From positions 1 through 54,634 of IMG/VR virus record IMGVR_UViG_3300018080_003388: 54,634 nt of DNA; one strand, given 5' to 3'. The notes beneath the pieces were generated by a model that was not told where the DNA came from, searched no databases, and saw only the letters and a program-made list of their open reading frames with translations. The first letter of the stretch is position 1. The number at the start of each line of letters is the position of its first letter. Positions 32,001 through 41,300 of the stretch are shown here, piece by piece. The DNA comes from a virus. A program made the position numbers and the translations under genes.

Positions 32001-32984
32001 ATGACATATGTTATACTAGATTTAGCTAATTTGTTTTTTCGATCAAGGCATGTTGTGAAAGGTGATCTTACGACTAAAGCAGAAATGTCGTTACATATAG
32101 TGTTTAACAGTATATTAAAAGTATCCAAAGAGTTTAATGCAGATCACATAGTAATGTGTCTAGAAGGACGAAGTTGGAGAAAAGATTTTTATCCCCAGTA
32201 TAAAAAACACAGACATGACGCTAAAAAAGCCATGACTGAAAAAGAGCAAGAAGAAGATAAAATGTTTTGGGAAATATTTGATGAATTCAAGACATATATC
32301 TCGGATAAAACCAATTGCACAGTACTGCATAATCCTATACTAGAAGCAGATGATTTGATATCAGGATTCATTGACCATCATCCTTCAGATACTCATATTA
32401 TTATTTCTACAGATGGTGATTTTGCCCAATTAATTTCTGACAATGTTATGCAGTACAACGGTGTTACAGAAACGTTAATTACTATCGATGGTTACTTTGA
32501 TAACAAAGGAAACCCAGTCATGGACAAGAAAACAAAACAGCCTAAACCGGCTCCCAATCCAGAATGGATGCTATTTGAAAAGTGCATAAGAGGAGACACC
32601 GCTGATAATGTGTTCAGTGCTTATCCCGGTGTTAGAAAAAAAGGAACAAAAAATAAAACAGGACTGTTGGAAGCATTTTCTGATAAACAAACAAAGGGAT
32701 TTGAATGGAATAATCTTATGTTACAACGCTGGGTAGATCATAACGGTGTTGAACATCGAGTCATGGATGATTATAATAGAAATGTTATGTTATGCGATCT
32801 AAGAGCACAGCCAGAAGAAGTAAAAGATGTTATCAAATCTACTATACTAGAAGCTAGTGTTCCCAAGAACGTAAGACAGGTCGGAATGTTATTTATGAAA
32901 TTTTGTGCAAAGTGGAATTTAGAGAGAATATCCGATAATGCACAGCAGTATGCAACTTTTTTAAATAAAGGATATCCTGAATGA
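32001..32984 (+). CDS. rnh: T4-type RNase H, 5'-3' exonuclease
   Basis: 327 residues (T4 RNase H has 305). FEN-1 family acidic residues: ILDLANLFFRSRH (Asp7), LEADDLISGF, STDGDFAQLI, and GDTADNVFSAYPGV (the helix-three-turn region). It removes RNA primers and adjacent DNA from lagging-strand fragments. It has its own promoter and a GAGGTG ribosome site. The next gene overlaps its stop. Confidence 0.92.
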   Translation: MTYVILDLANLFFRSRHVVKGDLTTKAEMSLHIVFNSILKVSKEFNADHIVMCLEGRSWRKDFYPQYKKHRHDAKKAMTEKEQEEDKMFWEIFDEFKTYISDKTNCTVLHNPILEADDLISGFIDHHPSDTHIIISTDGDFAQLISDNVMQYNGVTETLITIDGYFDNKGNPVMDKKTKQPKPAPNPEWMLFEKCIRGDTADNVFSAYPGVRKKGTKNKTGLLEAFSDKQTKGFEWNNLMLQRWVDHNGVEHRVMDDYNRNVMLCDLRAQPEEVKDVIKSTILEASVPKNVRQVGMLFMKFCAKWNLERISDNAQQYATFLNKGYPE

Positions 32985-33454
32985 CAATGAATGCAATACC
33001 TATACTAGAAGATCGTTTTTGGATTCTCGAAGAAGACGGGATTAGAGTAGGGACTTTATCATTTGATAATGATCGTTATATGTTTAATAATATGGAAGAA
33101 ATAAAATATTTTGACACTGAGGGTGAGCTTAGGAAAGTTTTCGGGGAAGATTTCCTTCAAGTTGATAGAAATAGTAAAAATCCACAAAAAACTCACTATA
33201 TACTAGGTTACCCGACTAGTGTAAAGCCTTATAATGTCATGCATGATGTTCATAGGTCGTTGCCGTTATTCACTAAGTCAAAAAAATCCAAAAGCTTGTA
33301 CTGTGCTGGCTACTTTTTGATAGAGTTTAATAACGGATGGGTAAGGAGCTTTTGTCCAAAGCTGATTACAGTAGAGCGATATAACCATAAAGGTCCTTTT
33401 AGAACCGAGCAAGAAATACGAGATTTACTAGGAAAACTGTCTAATGAAAAATGA
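32981..33454 (+). CDS. Conserved phage protein downstream of RNase H
   Basis: 157 residues; ATG at 32981 overlaps the RNase H stop (ATGA), with a second ATG at 32987. It contains EDRFWILEEDGIRVGTLSFDNDRYMFNN, HYILGYPTS and AGYFLIEFNNGWVRSFCPKLITV, an all-beta style sequence conserved in marine T4-like phages. No function known; its link with RNase H suggests a DNA-replication context. Confidence 0.6.
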   Translation: MTMNAIPILEDRFWILEEDGIRVGTLSFDNDRYMFNNMEEIKYFDTEGELRKVFGEDFLQVDRNSKNPQKTHYILGYPTSVKPYNVMHDVHRSLPLFTKSKKSKSLYCAGYFLIEFNNGWVRSFCPKLITVERYNHKGPFRTEQEIRDLLGKLSNEK

Positions 33455-33683
33455 TACACTAAACACACTGCCTATACAGCAGTATATACAAAAAGTAAAA
33501 TCAGCAGATTCCTCACAGTCTAAAGAGTTGAGGTTGGATATTAAGTTTGCTAAAAACCTAGCATTTACACTAGGAGTGGTAATGAGCAGGCTAGAAGGTG
33601 ATCTAGAAAAAATAATCAGCGATTCTTCGAATAAAGATGAAGTCTTTCATGTCACGTTTGATACTGGCGGAGATTGGTCTTAG
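33444..33683 (+). CDS. Small conserved phage protein
   Basis: 79 residues overlapping the previous gene by 11 bases. NTLPIQQYIQKVKSADSSQ and KFAKNLAFTLGVVMSRLEGDLEKII are helical; it ends in HVTFDTGGDW. Proteins with this pattern accompany replication genes in marine T4-like phages. Function unknown. Confidence 0.6.
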   Translation: MKNDTLNTLPIQQYIQKVKSADSSQSKELRLDIKFAKNLAFTLGVVMSRLEGDLEKIISDSSNKDEVFHVTFDTGGDWS

Positions 33684-33693
33684 CTCAGCGGTT

Positions 33694-33727
33694 AATATAA
33701 TGTATTTTTTGATAAATACATTATATT
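33694..33727 (+). promoter_or_regulatory. AT-rich 14-bp hairpin overlapping a GATAAATA element
   Basis: AATATAATGTATTT pairs perfectly with AAATACATTATATT across a 6-base loop. GATAAATA (33711-33718), a late-promoter-like element, straddles loop and right arm. It may end upstream transcripts or control the gene at 33741. Confidence 0.5.
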
Positions 33728-33740
33728 GGCGAGAAAATTT

Positions 33741-34028
33741 ATGAGTAGACCTAAACCTTTAGTATTAATAGAACATTTAGATAAGAGAACTTACAAACTA
33801 GATCAAGTGCTAGAAGCTGAAGCTATATGGGCAGTCTTTTATAAAGATCGTCCTTTTAACTTAAAGACTAGCAATTCAATAACTAATTATCCTGGTCCTA
33901 AGTATAAAAAAGTAAGTTTTTCTAATCAAGGGTATGCTATAAATCTAGCTAAAAGATTGAATAAAGTATTCAATACATCAGACTTTTCAGTGGTCAAGAT
34001 GACAAAAGGTGAAAAGATATATCCTTGA
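33741..34028 (+). CDS. Conserved marine T4-like phage protein
   Basis: 95 residues from ATG 33741. PKPLVLIEHLDKRTYKLDQVLEAEAIWAVFYKDRPFNLK, then YPGPKYKKVSFSNQGYAINLAKRLNKVF, a strongly patterned small protein seen in marine T4-like phages. The preceding hairpin excludes a longer start at 33726. It could be virion-linked given the late-like element. Function unknown. Confidence 0.6.
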   Translation: MSRPKPLVLIEHLDKRTYKLDQVLEAEAIWAVFYKDRPFNLKTSNSITNYPGPKYKKVSFSNQGYAINLAKRLNKVFNTSDFSVVKMTKGEKIYP

Positions 34029-34029
34029 C

Positions 34030-34413
34030 ATGAATAAAAAAACTTATACAAAATTTTTGTTGAGCATAAGTGGATTAGATAACAGAGATAATGATGTAAA
34101 AGAGTACATGTCCAAATTTTGGAAAAATACCCGAGTTAAGCAAAACTCGGGTTTACATTTGTCAGATTATGGTTTTGAATTCTTGAAAAAAAATCATATA
34201 AGATTTTATGAAATAAAAAAGCCTAAATCTGTTAATATGGTTACACAACTCTTGATATTTCTGGACAACTATATCACTGTTCCTTATTATATTTCTAAGA
34301 CCGGGGTATTTGTAACAGATCATAAAACAGCCTTAAAGTTATCATTATTGTTTTTTGATCTTGCTAAAAAGGACATAAAAACGGCAATTTCTAGACCCGA
34401 ACTATTTAGTTGA
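34030..34413 (+). CDS. Conserved phage protein of unknown function
   Basis: 127 residues from ATG 34030, one base after the previous stop; a GTG at 34009 is also in frame. TYTKFLLSISGL, EYMSKFWKNTRVKQNSGLHLSDYGFEFLKKN and MVTQLLIFLDNYITVPYYIS are conserved-looking and basic. Its stop lies in the -35 box of the promoter at 34410. Function unknown. Confidence 0.55.
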   Translation: MNKKTYTKFLLSISGLDNRDNDVKEYMSKFWKNTRVKQNSGLHLSDYGFEFLKKNHIRFYEIKKPKSVNMVTQLLIFLDNYITVPYYISKTGVFVTDHKTALKLSLLFFDLAKKDIKTAISRPELFS

Positions 34414-34438
34414 CTTGCTATTGGATATTGCATATAAT
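34410..34438 (+). promoter_or_regulatory. Strong sigma70 promoter of the MoxR-VWA operon
   Basis: TTGACT, 17 bp, TATAAT, upstream of ATG 34469. The preceding stop TGA (34411-34413) is in the -35 box. Confidence 0.88.
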
Positions 34439-34468
34439 ATACTCTCAATCAACGAAACAGAGGTAAAT

Positions 34469-35554
34469 ATGTCTAAAATTTCTTCACGAGTTCTTAACCC
34501 TAGCCGTGCTAAAGTCTCTATCAATCATGCAATCAGCAAGCAACGTCCTGTGTTTCTATGGGGACCTCCTGGCATCGGTAAAAGTGACATCGTGCATCAG
34601 ATTGCCGAAGACATCAATGCTTATGTGATTGATGTTCGATTGAGTTTGTGGGATCCAACAGATATCAAAGGTATTCCTTACTTTGATAGCAATCAAAATA
34701 AGATGCAATGGGCACCGCCGTCTGAACTACCTGATCAAGTATTATCTGAGAAACACGATAGAATCATTCTATTTTTTGATGAAATGAACAGTGCTCCTCC
34801 TGCGGTAATGGCAGCCGCATATCAGTTGATCTTGAATCGACGAGTGGGTACATATGAGTTGCCTGATAATGTACAGATTATTGCTGCTGGTAACAGAGAG
34901 TCAGATAACGGAGTTAGTTATCGTATGCCGGCACCTTTATCCAATCGTTTTATTCATATTGAACTGGGTGTAAACTTTGATGACTGGTTTGATTGGGCTA
35001 CTAAATCTAGTATTCACCCTGATATCGTAGGCTTCCTTCAGTTTTCTAAGAAAGATCTTTTTGACTTTGATCCTAAATCTCCGTCTAGGAGTTTTGCTAC
35101 TCCTCGTACATGGGAGTTTGTTAGCGATCTTCTTGATGATGAACTAGATGAGTTGTCCACAACTGATCTAGTATCAGGAGCAATCGGAGAAGGTCTAGCT
35201 GTGAAGTTCATGTCACACCGAAAGCATGCTCAGATGCTTCCTAACCCTGAAGATGTACTAGAAGGAAAAGTAACTAAGCTCGATACATCAGAAGTTAGTG
35301 CTATGTATTCTCTAACAGTATCCATGTGTTATGAACTAAAACAACTAGAAGGAAAACATGCCAAGGACTTTGGTAAAAAAGTAAATAACTTTTTGAAGTT
35401 TTCAATGGATAATTTTGAAACAGAACTTGTAGTTCTCGGACTTCGACTGGCACTTACTCAATATGGTATCACAATTGATCCTGATGAAATCGAGTGCTTT
35501 GACGAGTTCTATGAACGATTCGGCAAGTATGTTCACGCTGCTCAACAGGGTTGA
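34469..35554 (+). CDS. MoxR-family AAA+ ATPase
   Basis: 361 residues from ATG 34469 with GAGGTAA upstream; a longer frame would cross the promoter. Walker A GPPGIGKS (32-39), Walker B LFFDEMN (Asp104, Glu105), AAGNRESD (sensor 1) and LSNRFIHIEL (arginine finger). The C-terminal part is helical. MoxR ATPases work with VWA-domain proteins to remodel or mature target complexes. The partner gene follows after 8 bases. In this phage the target is unknown. Confidence 0.88.
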   Translation: MSKISSRVLNPSRAKVSINHAISKQRPVFLWGPPGIGKSDIVHQIAEDINAYVIDVRLSLWDPTDIKGIPYFDSNQNKMQWAPPSELPDQVLSEKHDRIILFFDEMNSAPPAVMAAAYQLILNRRVGTYELPDNVQIIAAGNRESDNGVSYRMPAPLSNRFIHIELGVNFDDWFDWATKSSIHPDIVGFLQFSKKDLFDFDPKSPSRSFATPRTWEFVSDLLDDELDELSTTDLVSGAIGEGLAVKFMSHRKHAQMLPNPEDVLEGKVTKLDTSEVSAMYSLTVSMCYELKQLEGKHAKDFGKKVNNFLKFSMDNFETELVVLGLRLALTQYGITIDPDEIECFDEFYERFGKYVHAAQQG

Positions 35555-35562
35555 GGTAAAAA

Positions 35563-36777
35563 ATGACACAACAAGCTAAAACATGGGAACCTAAAGAAAT
35601 CCCTGAACATGAGTATAACGAAGCAAAAAAACAAGTAGAAGATAACATTGTGGTTGCACGTGTGGGCTTGTTGCTTCGTCATTCATTTTTCGGAAATATG
35701 GCAACTCGTCTTAATATCGAGAATGCAGACAGTTGGTGTCCTACTGCTGCCACAGATGGAAGAAATTTGTACTATAATACTGCATTTTTCCGAGAGATGA
35801 ATGTCTCTGAGATTGAATTTGTTATAGGTCATGAGATATTACACTGTGCTTTTGATCACATGACTAGAACTGAAAAACGAGACAAGCAACTATTCAATAT
35901 TGCATGTGACTATTTGGTTAATAATTGTTTGATAAAAAATAACATCGGATCTATTCCTAGCTTTATAGATTGCTATCATGATCAAAAATATGACGGATGG
36001 ACGGCAGAAGAAGTATATGATGATCTATTAAAGAATGCAGAAAAAGTAAAGATGCTAGCATCTTTGTTAGACGAGCACATGGATCTCGAGGACAATCAAG
36101 GAGATCAAAACAGACCCTCATACTCAGAAGAAGAAATTCAAAAAATAAAAGATGATATTCGAGAATCTATGATTTCTTCTGCTCAAAGTGCCAGCGGTGA
36201 TGTCCCGGTTGAAATTCAACGTCTGGTAAAAGATCTCACAGAACCTAAAATGGACTGGAGAGAAATAATCAGACAGCAAATACAAAGTACTGTAAAAAAT
36301 GATTATAGCTTTGTTAGACCTTCTAGGAAGTCTATGTCATCTGGTGTAGTGTTGCCGGGTATAATCAATGACACGGAGATTGATATATGTGTGTGTATTG
36401 ATACATCCGGTTCTATTAGAGATGAACAAATCAGAGATTTTTTGAGTGAAGTAAAAGGGATTACCAGTCAGTATCAGAATTATAAAATCAATCTTTGGTC
36501 TTTTGACACGCGAGTTCATAATCATCAAGAGTTTTCATCTTCGGATATCGCTGACATTGATGATTATGTACCGCACGGTGGCGGCGGAACAGATTTTAAT
36601 GTGAATTGGAAGTTCATGAAAGAAAAAGGCATAGTCCCTGAAAAGTTTATTATTTTCACAGATATGTATCCCTGGGGATCGTTCGGAGAAGAAGACTACT
36701 GTGATACGATATTTATCAATCACGGTCGCCCTGGGTTTGAAGCGCCTTTCGGTATAACTGTAGAATATAAAAATTGA
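35563..36777 (+). CDS. Metallopeptidase-like VWA protein (DUF2201 type)
   Basis: 404 residues. N-terminal domain (about 20-170): GHEILHCAFDH, that is HExxH at 90-94 with His99, plus ACDYLVN (Asp116), a zinc metallopeptidase-like fold. C-terminal VWA domain (about 270-404): a complete MIDAS set with DTSGS (280-284), GGTDF (Thr343) and FTDMYP (Asp367). Architecture and order match the DUF2201 partner of MoxR ATPases. Probably acts as the substrate-binding partner and may be a protease. Known bacterial counterparts remain functionally obscure. Confidence 0.85.
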   Translation: MTQQAKTWEPKEIPEHEYNEAKKQVEDNIVVARVGLLLRHSFFGNMATRLNIENADSWCPTAATDGRNLYYNTAFFREMNVSEIEFVIGHEILHCAFDHMTRTEKRDKQLFNIACDYLVNNCLIKNNIGSIPSFIDCYHDQKYDGWTAEEVYDDLLKNAEKVKMLASLLDEHMDLEDNQGDQNRPSYSEEEIQKIKDDIRESMISSAQSASGDVPVEIQRLVKDLTEPKMDWREIIRQQIQSTVKNDYSFVRPSRKSMSSGVVLPGIINDTEIDICVCIDTSGSIRDEQIRDFLSEVKGITSQYQNYKINLWSFDTRVHNHQEFSSSDIADIDDYVPHGGGGTDFNVNWKFMKEKGIVPEKFIIFTDMYPWGSFGEEDYCDTIFINHGRPGFEAPFGITVEYKN

Positions 36778-37064
36778 ATCAGATAAACAAAAAACTAACA
36801 TACTGCAGTGTTTATAATTGCAGACGTGTGGATTTTATAGTACCTCACTTCAAGCAATTATGTATTCGTTCATCAGAAAATCTATGTCCGGATGAGACTA
36901 TTCTCATTGATCAATGGATATTAAAAAATCTAAAATACAGATATTATATAGAAAAAGACGTGATAATCAATGATAGCAATAGCATAAAAAAAGTAACCAG
37001 AGTAGGGCTAGAAGATAGCAAAGAGTTTTCTTTCTTTCTAATAGCCTGTCCACATTTATCATAG
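36774..37064 (+). CDS. Cys-rich small protein (start uncertain)
   Basis: Up to 96 residues. The only codon that starts the whole frame is TTG 36774, which overlaps the previous stop; a GTG at 36828 is a shorter option. Neither has a ribosome site. TYCSVYNCRRVDFIVPHFKQLCIRSS, CPDETI and a final ACPH suggest a zinc-binding small protein. It is in line with the MoxR-VWA operon. I am unsure it is a true gene. Confidence 0.4.
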   Translation: MNQINKKLTYCSVYNCRRVDFIVPHFKQLCIRSSENLCPDETILIDQWILKNLKYRYYIEKDVIINDSNSIKKVTRVGLEDSKEFSFFLIACPHLS

Positions 37065-37069
37065 ATTAC

Positions 37070-37097
37070 TTGTTTTTTTGATAGATACGTATATAAT
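37070..37097 (+). promoter_or_regulatory. Probable sigma70 promoter
   Basis: TTGTTT, 16 bp, TATAAT, 16 bases upstream of ATG 37114. The -10 is perfect and the -35 is partial. Confidence 0.6.
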
Positions 37098-37113
37098 ACA
37101 TATAAGGTTAGAT

Positions 37114-37299
37114 ATGGAAACACAAAAAACACAAGAATCCACTGATTATTTTGACATCAATGATTTTTTAATGATGCGAAACGTATTAGAAGTCGTATCT
37201 CAGCGAGGTGCTATCAAAGCTGATGAAATGGAATCAGTAGGTAGACTTTTTTCTAAGATACAACATTATATAGCACAGTCTGGTGCAAGTAGTAAATAA
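37114..37299 (+). CDS. Small conserved phage protein
   Basis: 61 residues from ATG 37114 with AAGG upstream; a longer start at 37078 lies in the promoter. FDINDFLMMRNVLEVVSQRGAIKADEMESVGRLFSKI is helical and conserved-looking among marine T4-like phages. Function unknown. Confidence 0.6.
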   Translation: METQKTQESTDYFDINDFLMMRNVLEVVSQRGAIKADEMESVGRLFSKIQHYIAQSGASSK

Positions 37300-37316
37300 A
37301 TCACAACGAGGTAAAT

Positions 37317-37943
37317 ATGATAACCAAACACGTAGGACGTATAATTGATACGCATAAAAGAGTTGCTGTAGCATATCGAGTTTGTCCCGGTGACCCTGAC
37401 TATTGTCTAGTGGTGTATACAGAGAGTCTAGAAGCTGAGTATCATGATTCCCTGATTAAACTAATCGAATCAAACGCAGGGCAGACAGCGTATGAGCTTG
37501 CTGAAGCAATGGCTAGAACAACGTTACCTGACGGAAGAAATATGTTATCAGCATTTCATTATTTTGGTAAAATAGTGAAAATACCTACTTCTTCGGTAGA
37601 AATGGTTCTAGACAGCAGAAATTCAATTGTTCTAGCAGAATTGAATCAAAATATTGCTGAGCAAAAAGGTGTAACTGTTGATGACTTGGCAATCAAAGAA
37701 GAAAATTCATCTAAAAAACAAACTAGCACAGAGCAAGAGCTGGTTTTAAAAGTAAAAGATATTCTTAGTAAAACTCAAAGCCTTCAACTAGAAGTTGATA
37801 TTCTGCAGAATAAATCCAAGATAACTGACCCTCAGTTTAATGTTTATACCAGTAATCTCTTGAAAGAAGTATCTATTCTAGACGATAAAATAAAAACTCA
37901 ATTCGTGCAAGAAAAAGAAGAACTAGAATTAGATGAAGCATGA
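37317..37943 (+). CDS. Conserved T4-like phage protein
   Basis: 208 residues, GAGGTAA ribosome site. MITKHVGRIIDTHKRVAVAY and VCPGDPDYCLVVYTESLEAEYHDSLIKLIES recur in marine T4-like phages, as does the LPDGRNMLSAFHYFGKI segment. The C-terminal 80 residues are a coiled coil (TEQELVLKVKDILSKTQSLQLE). Four bases of overlap with the next gene. Function unknown, possibly an interaction scaffold. Confidence 0.65.
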   Translation: MITKHVGRIIDTHKRVAVAYRVCPGDPDYCLVVYTESLEAEYHDSLIKLIESNAGQTAYELAEAMARTTLPDGRNMLSAFHYFGKIVKIPTSSVEMVLDSRNSIVLAELNQNIAEQKGVTVDDLAIKEENSSKKQTSTEQELVLKVKDILSKTQSLQLEVDILQNKSKITDPQFNVYTSNLLKEVSILDDKIKTQFVQEKEELELDEA

Positions 37944-38242
37944 ATCATAAAAAAAGTTTTAGCGTTAGTGAAGATTATTGGTCTGATTTGTTTGAAGAGT
38001 TGGAAATCAAGCAAATACCTATGAAATACATAGAGTGTGCGATAATAACTTTTAAAGACGGTACAACATGGGAAGTTGAATTTAGTTCCGGTGAAGACGT
38101 AGATGAAGACGAGTTAGATGAACTAGGACAAGAACTTGAAGAGTTATTTATTACCTATGAAGACGACATCGATTCAATAGACATAAGGCTAGATACTGAA
38201 CGAGTTAGAAAAGATATATCAAGAAAAACTGATAACATGTGA
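37940..38242 (+). CDS. Small acidic conserved phage protein
   Basis: 100 residues overlapping the previous stop (ATGA). QIPMKYIECAIITFKDGTTWEVEFS is followed by a strongly acidic helix (EDVDEDELDELGQELEELF) and DIRLDTERVRKDISRKT. The pattern is known from small T4-like phage proteins without function. Terminator follows. Confidence 0.6.
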   Translation: MNHKKSFSVSEDYWSDLFEELEIKQIPMKYIECAIITFKDGTTWEVEFSSGEDVDEDELDELGQELEELFITYEDDIDSIDIRLDTERVRKDISRKTDNM

Positions 38243-38246
38243 AATA

Positions 38247-38280
38247 AAAATATACGCATTCGTGCGTATATTTTATTTTT
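38247..38280. terminator. Bidirectional terminator with TTCG loop
   Basis: AAAATATACGCA and TGCGTATATTTT form a 12-bp perfect stem with a TTCG tetraloop; T-rich tracts on both strands allow it to end the rightward operon and the leftward adhesin gene. Confidence 0.88.
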
Positions 38281-38325
38281 ATCAAATTGAGCGAAAAACC
38301 ACAAAAGCGTCAGCTTTGCTGTAGT

Positions 38326-41300
38326 TCACTCAAACACTCTATCTCTGAGATTGACTTTCCATCCTATTGCAACTAAATCATTGATACCATTTTCAATTGC
38401 CGTACCGGGATTGTAGGGATCTCCATTGAAGTCTAAACTTACTTTATTATACGTATTTTGGTAGTTAATATTAGGCAAGGTTCCTTGATATGGTTTGCAG
38501 TTTTTTACTATGTTTATTATTTCCAAGAGTTGGGCAGGTGTTATACTCGTACAACCCTCCCATGTTTCTGAAAAGCAGTTATAATTTACTTCTATTAAAT
38601 CTGCGCCTTTGTTAATAAAGTTTATCAGGTTACTGGTATTACCGTTTTTGTCTTTCCATTCTAGTAAATCACAACTATTGAATGCTCCTCTGAAAGATAT
38701 TTTCCTTGTTATTTTTTTTAAATCTATATTAATATTTTCTACTGTGGTTTTTAGATAGCATCTGCTCCATGTTTCAATAAACCATGCACATTTATCGGTT
38801 ATTATATCAGGGAAGTTAGTACAAGAAATGCACCAATAAAATGCACTAGACATATCCTCAACATTAGATGTATCTACGAATGAAAAATCGCTTATACCTT
38901 TACAACTGTTCCATGTAGAAGACAAATTAGTACAATTACTAGTGTCAATAGACGGGAAGCTAGTTAGTAATTCACATCCCCTCCATGTAGAAGACAAATT
39001 AGTACAATTACTAGTGTCAATAGACGGGAAGCTAGTTAGTAATTCACATCCACTCCATGTAGAAGACAAATTAGTACAATTACTAGTGTCAATAGACGGG
39101 AAGCTAGTTAGTAATTCACATCCACTCCAAGTTCCCGTCATGTCAGTTGCGCTTGATGTATCTATTTCAGGAAACTCGGTTAAAGATCTGCAGTCTCTCC
39201 AAGCTGCGTAAAAGTCGTCAACTAGAGCAGTATTTATAAGAGGAAATGAAGTCAATAAATAACAATTTTCCCATGTTTGTCGTATAGTACTTGCACTAGA
39301 AGTATCAATGTAAGGGAACGATTCGAGCAACTCACATCCCCGCCATGCTCCGTCGAATATGATTACGTTTGAAGTGTCTAGTGTTGGAAATGAAGTCAAT
39401 AAAGAACAACCCCACCATGCATTTTTTATATTAAGACAACTAGACAAGTCTATATAGGGAAACGAAGTCAATGAAGAACAATCTTTCCATGCATCTTGCA
39501 TGAATCTTATAGTAGATGTTGATACTGCAGGAAATGACTGCAAAGAAGAACAGCCCTCCCATGTATAACTAATACTATCAGCAGATGTTAAGTCAATTAG
39601 CGGGAAGTCAGTTAATGAACTACAGTTATTCCAACAATAAGCAAATCTTTGACCTTGTGAGGTATCTATTTCAGGAAATGAAGTCAACGAACTGCAGTTT
39701 TCCCATGTGTAGTAAAAGTACACAATGCTAGAAGTATCTATCAAAGGAAATTCAGTTAAGCTAGAACATCCTTTCCAGGTCGAATTCAAGACATCAACAT
39801 TGTTTAAACCTGATAAGTCTATCAAAGGAAATTCAGTTAAGCTAGAACACTCAAACCATGTCCGTTGAAGACCGTTAATTTCTAGATCAGGATTTAGTGA
39901 TATTTGAGGGAAAGAGATTAAACTAGTGCAATATGACCATGATTCGTATAAGCTAATTATTTCTGATGTGTTAAGATCATCAGGGAAGGATGTTATCTTG
40001 TTTGCATTAGTAAATCCACGAAACAGCGATTTTATAGTTATGTTGTCTGCTGTAATAACACTAGATATCTTGTCTGATGAATATCTTGTCTGATAATCTC
40101 CAACAGTTGAATCAGTTAAGAATGACAAATCGTCCCATGTACCAGATATTACCACATTATATGTACCTGCAGACTCGTATACATGAGGTCTGTATTTTTG
40201 ATACCCATTTACTATATCATAGTAACCATCTCCCCAATCTATTTCACCGCTATAAGATCCTTCAGTATCGCTGTTATAAATAGTAAACTCATCACCTGCA
40301 GCAACTGTTAGTTCAAGTTCCATGCCTGCTATATTACTATCTATTTGTATGCTGATGATATTACTGATTTCTGAACTGGTTCCTTGATCATTAGTAGAAA
40401 TTGCTGATATCGCATAGTCTCCGTCAACTAGAGAATCTATATATAATTCATAGTTTCCTGTTGTAGACTCTTGCGCTGTTCCTAGTAACACTGATTGGTT
40501 ATAAACACTGACAGTATCTCCGGGATCAGCTGTTATTTTTACAGTAAACGCATTATATCTAGTAAACCCGGACACTGATTCTTCTTTTATATTGAACAAC
40601 CCTTGTATTACAGGGTCAGAAGGAATATCATCTGTGCCTTGTATAGTTATGGTTATAGTTTGTTGGGTACCGTCGGTGGCAGTGAATGTTGTAGTATCGT
40701 ATACTGTATCACTGCCGGTAAGAGATTGCACACTTGATTGATCTAGTGTATAAGTCCATGCTCCGTTATTTAGAGAAAATACTCCATATGAGTTATCTCC
40801 GTTTACAGCAGCAACATTTTCAAAAACAACCCCGGGATTATCAAAGTCTACGATATTCAGTGATCCTGCTGTTATTCCGTCGGTGCTATCCAGATCTCCT
40901 TCGGACACCGTTCCTGTAAAGTCTCCTACAATGATAGGACTGTCATCTGTTCCTTGTATGGTAATTTCTATACTTTTTTGATCACCGTTGGAGGCTGTAA
41001 AAGTAGCAGAGTCAGTCACAGTGTCACTGGCTCCTAGTGATTGAACAGATGCTTGGTTTAGTGTATAGGTCCATGTTTGTCCGATGAGATCAAATACACC
41101 GTAGGAATTAGATCCTAGCATATTAAAAACGGGAGCAAAAGAAACATCATCATCAGCATCATTTATAGACAAGGTTCCAGAAATGCTAGAAACTGCATCT
41201 TCGATGTTACCTTCAAAAATAGTTCCCGTAAAGTCGCCAAAGATCACGGCTCCGTCATCAGTTCCTTGTATAGTGACTTCTATTTTTTGTTGGTCTCCTT

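Noticed and set aside
33680-33700. tRNA D-arm-like sequence (TTAGCTCAGCGGTTA)
   Set aside because: No pairing GAGC follows, there is no anticodon or T arm, and it overlaps the end of a gene and a hairpin.
34415-34468. Longer N terminus for the MoxR gene
   Set aside because: It would translate the -10 box of a near-consensus promoter; ATG 34469 has a good ribosome site and the normal family start.
36535-36801. 88-codon minus-strand frame over the VWA gene
   Set aside because: It is antisense to the conserved MIDAS region and without a ribosome site.
38911-39126. CRISPR-like regular repeats
   Set aside because: The units are contiguous, without spacers, in frame with the adhesin gene, and encode a known type of repeat. 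The same holds for 48051-48149.
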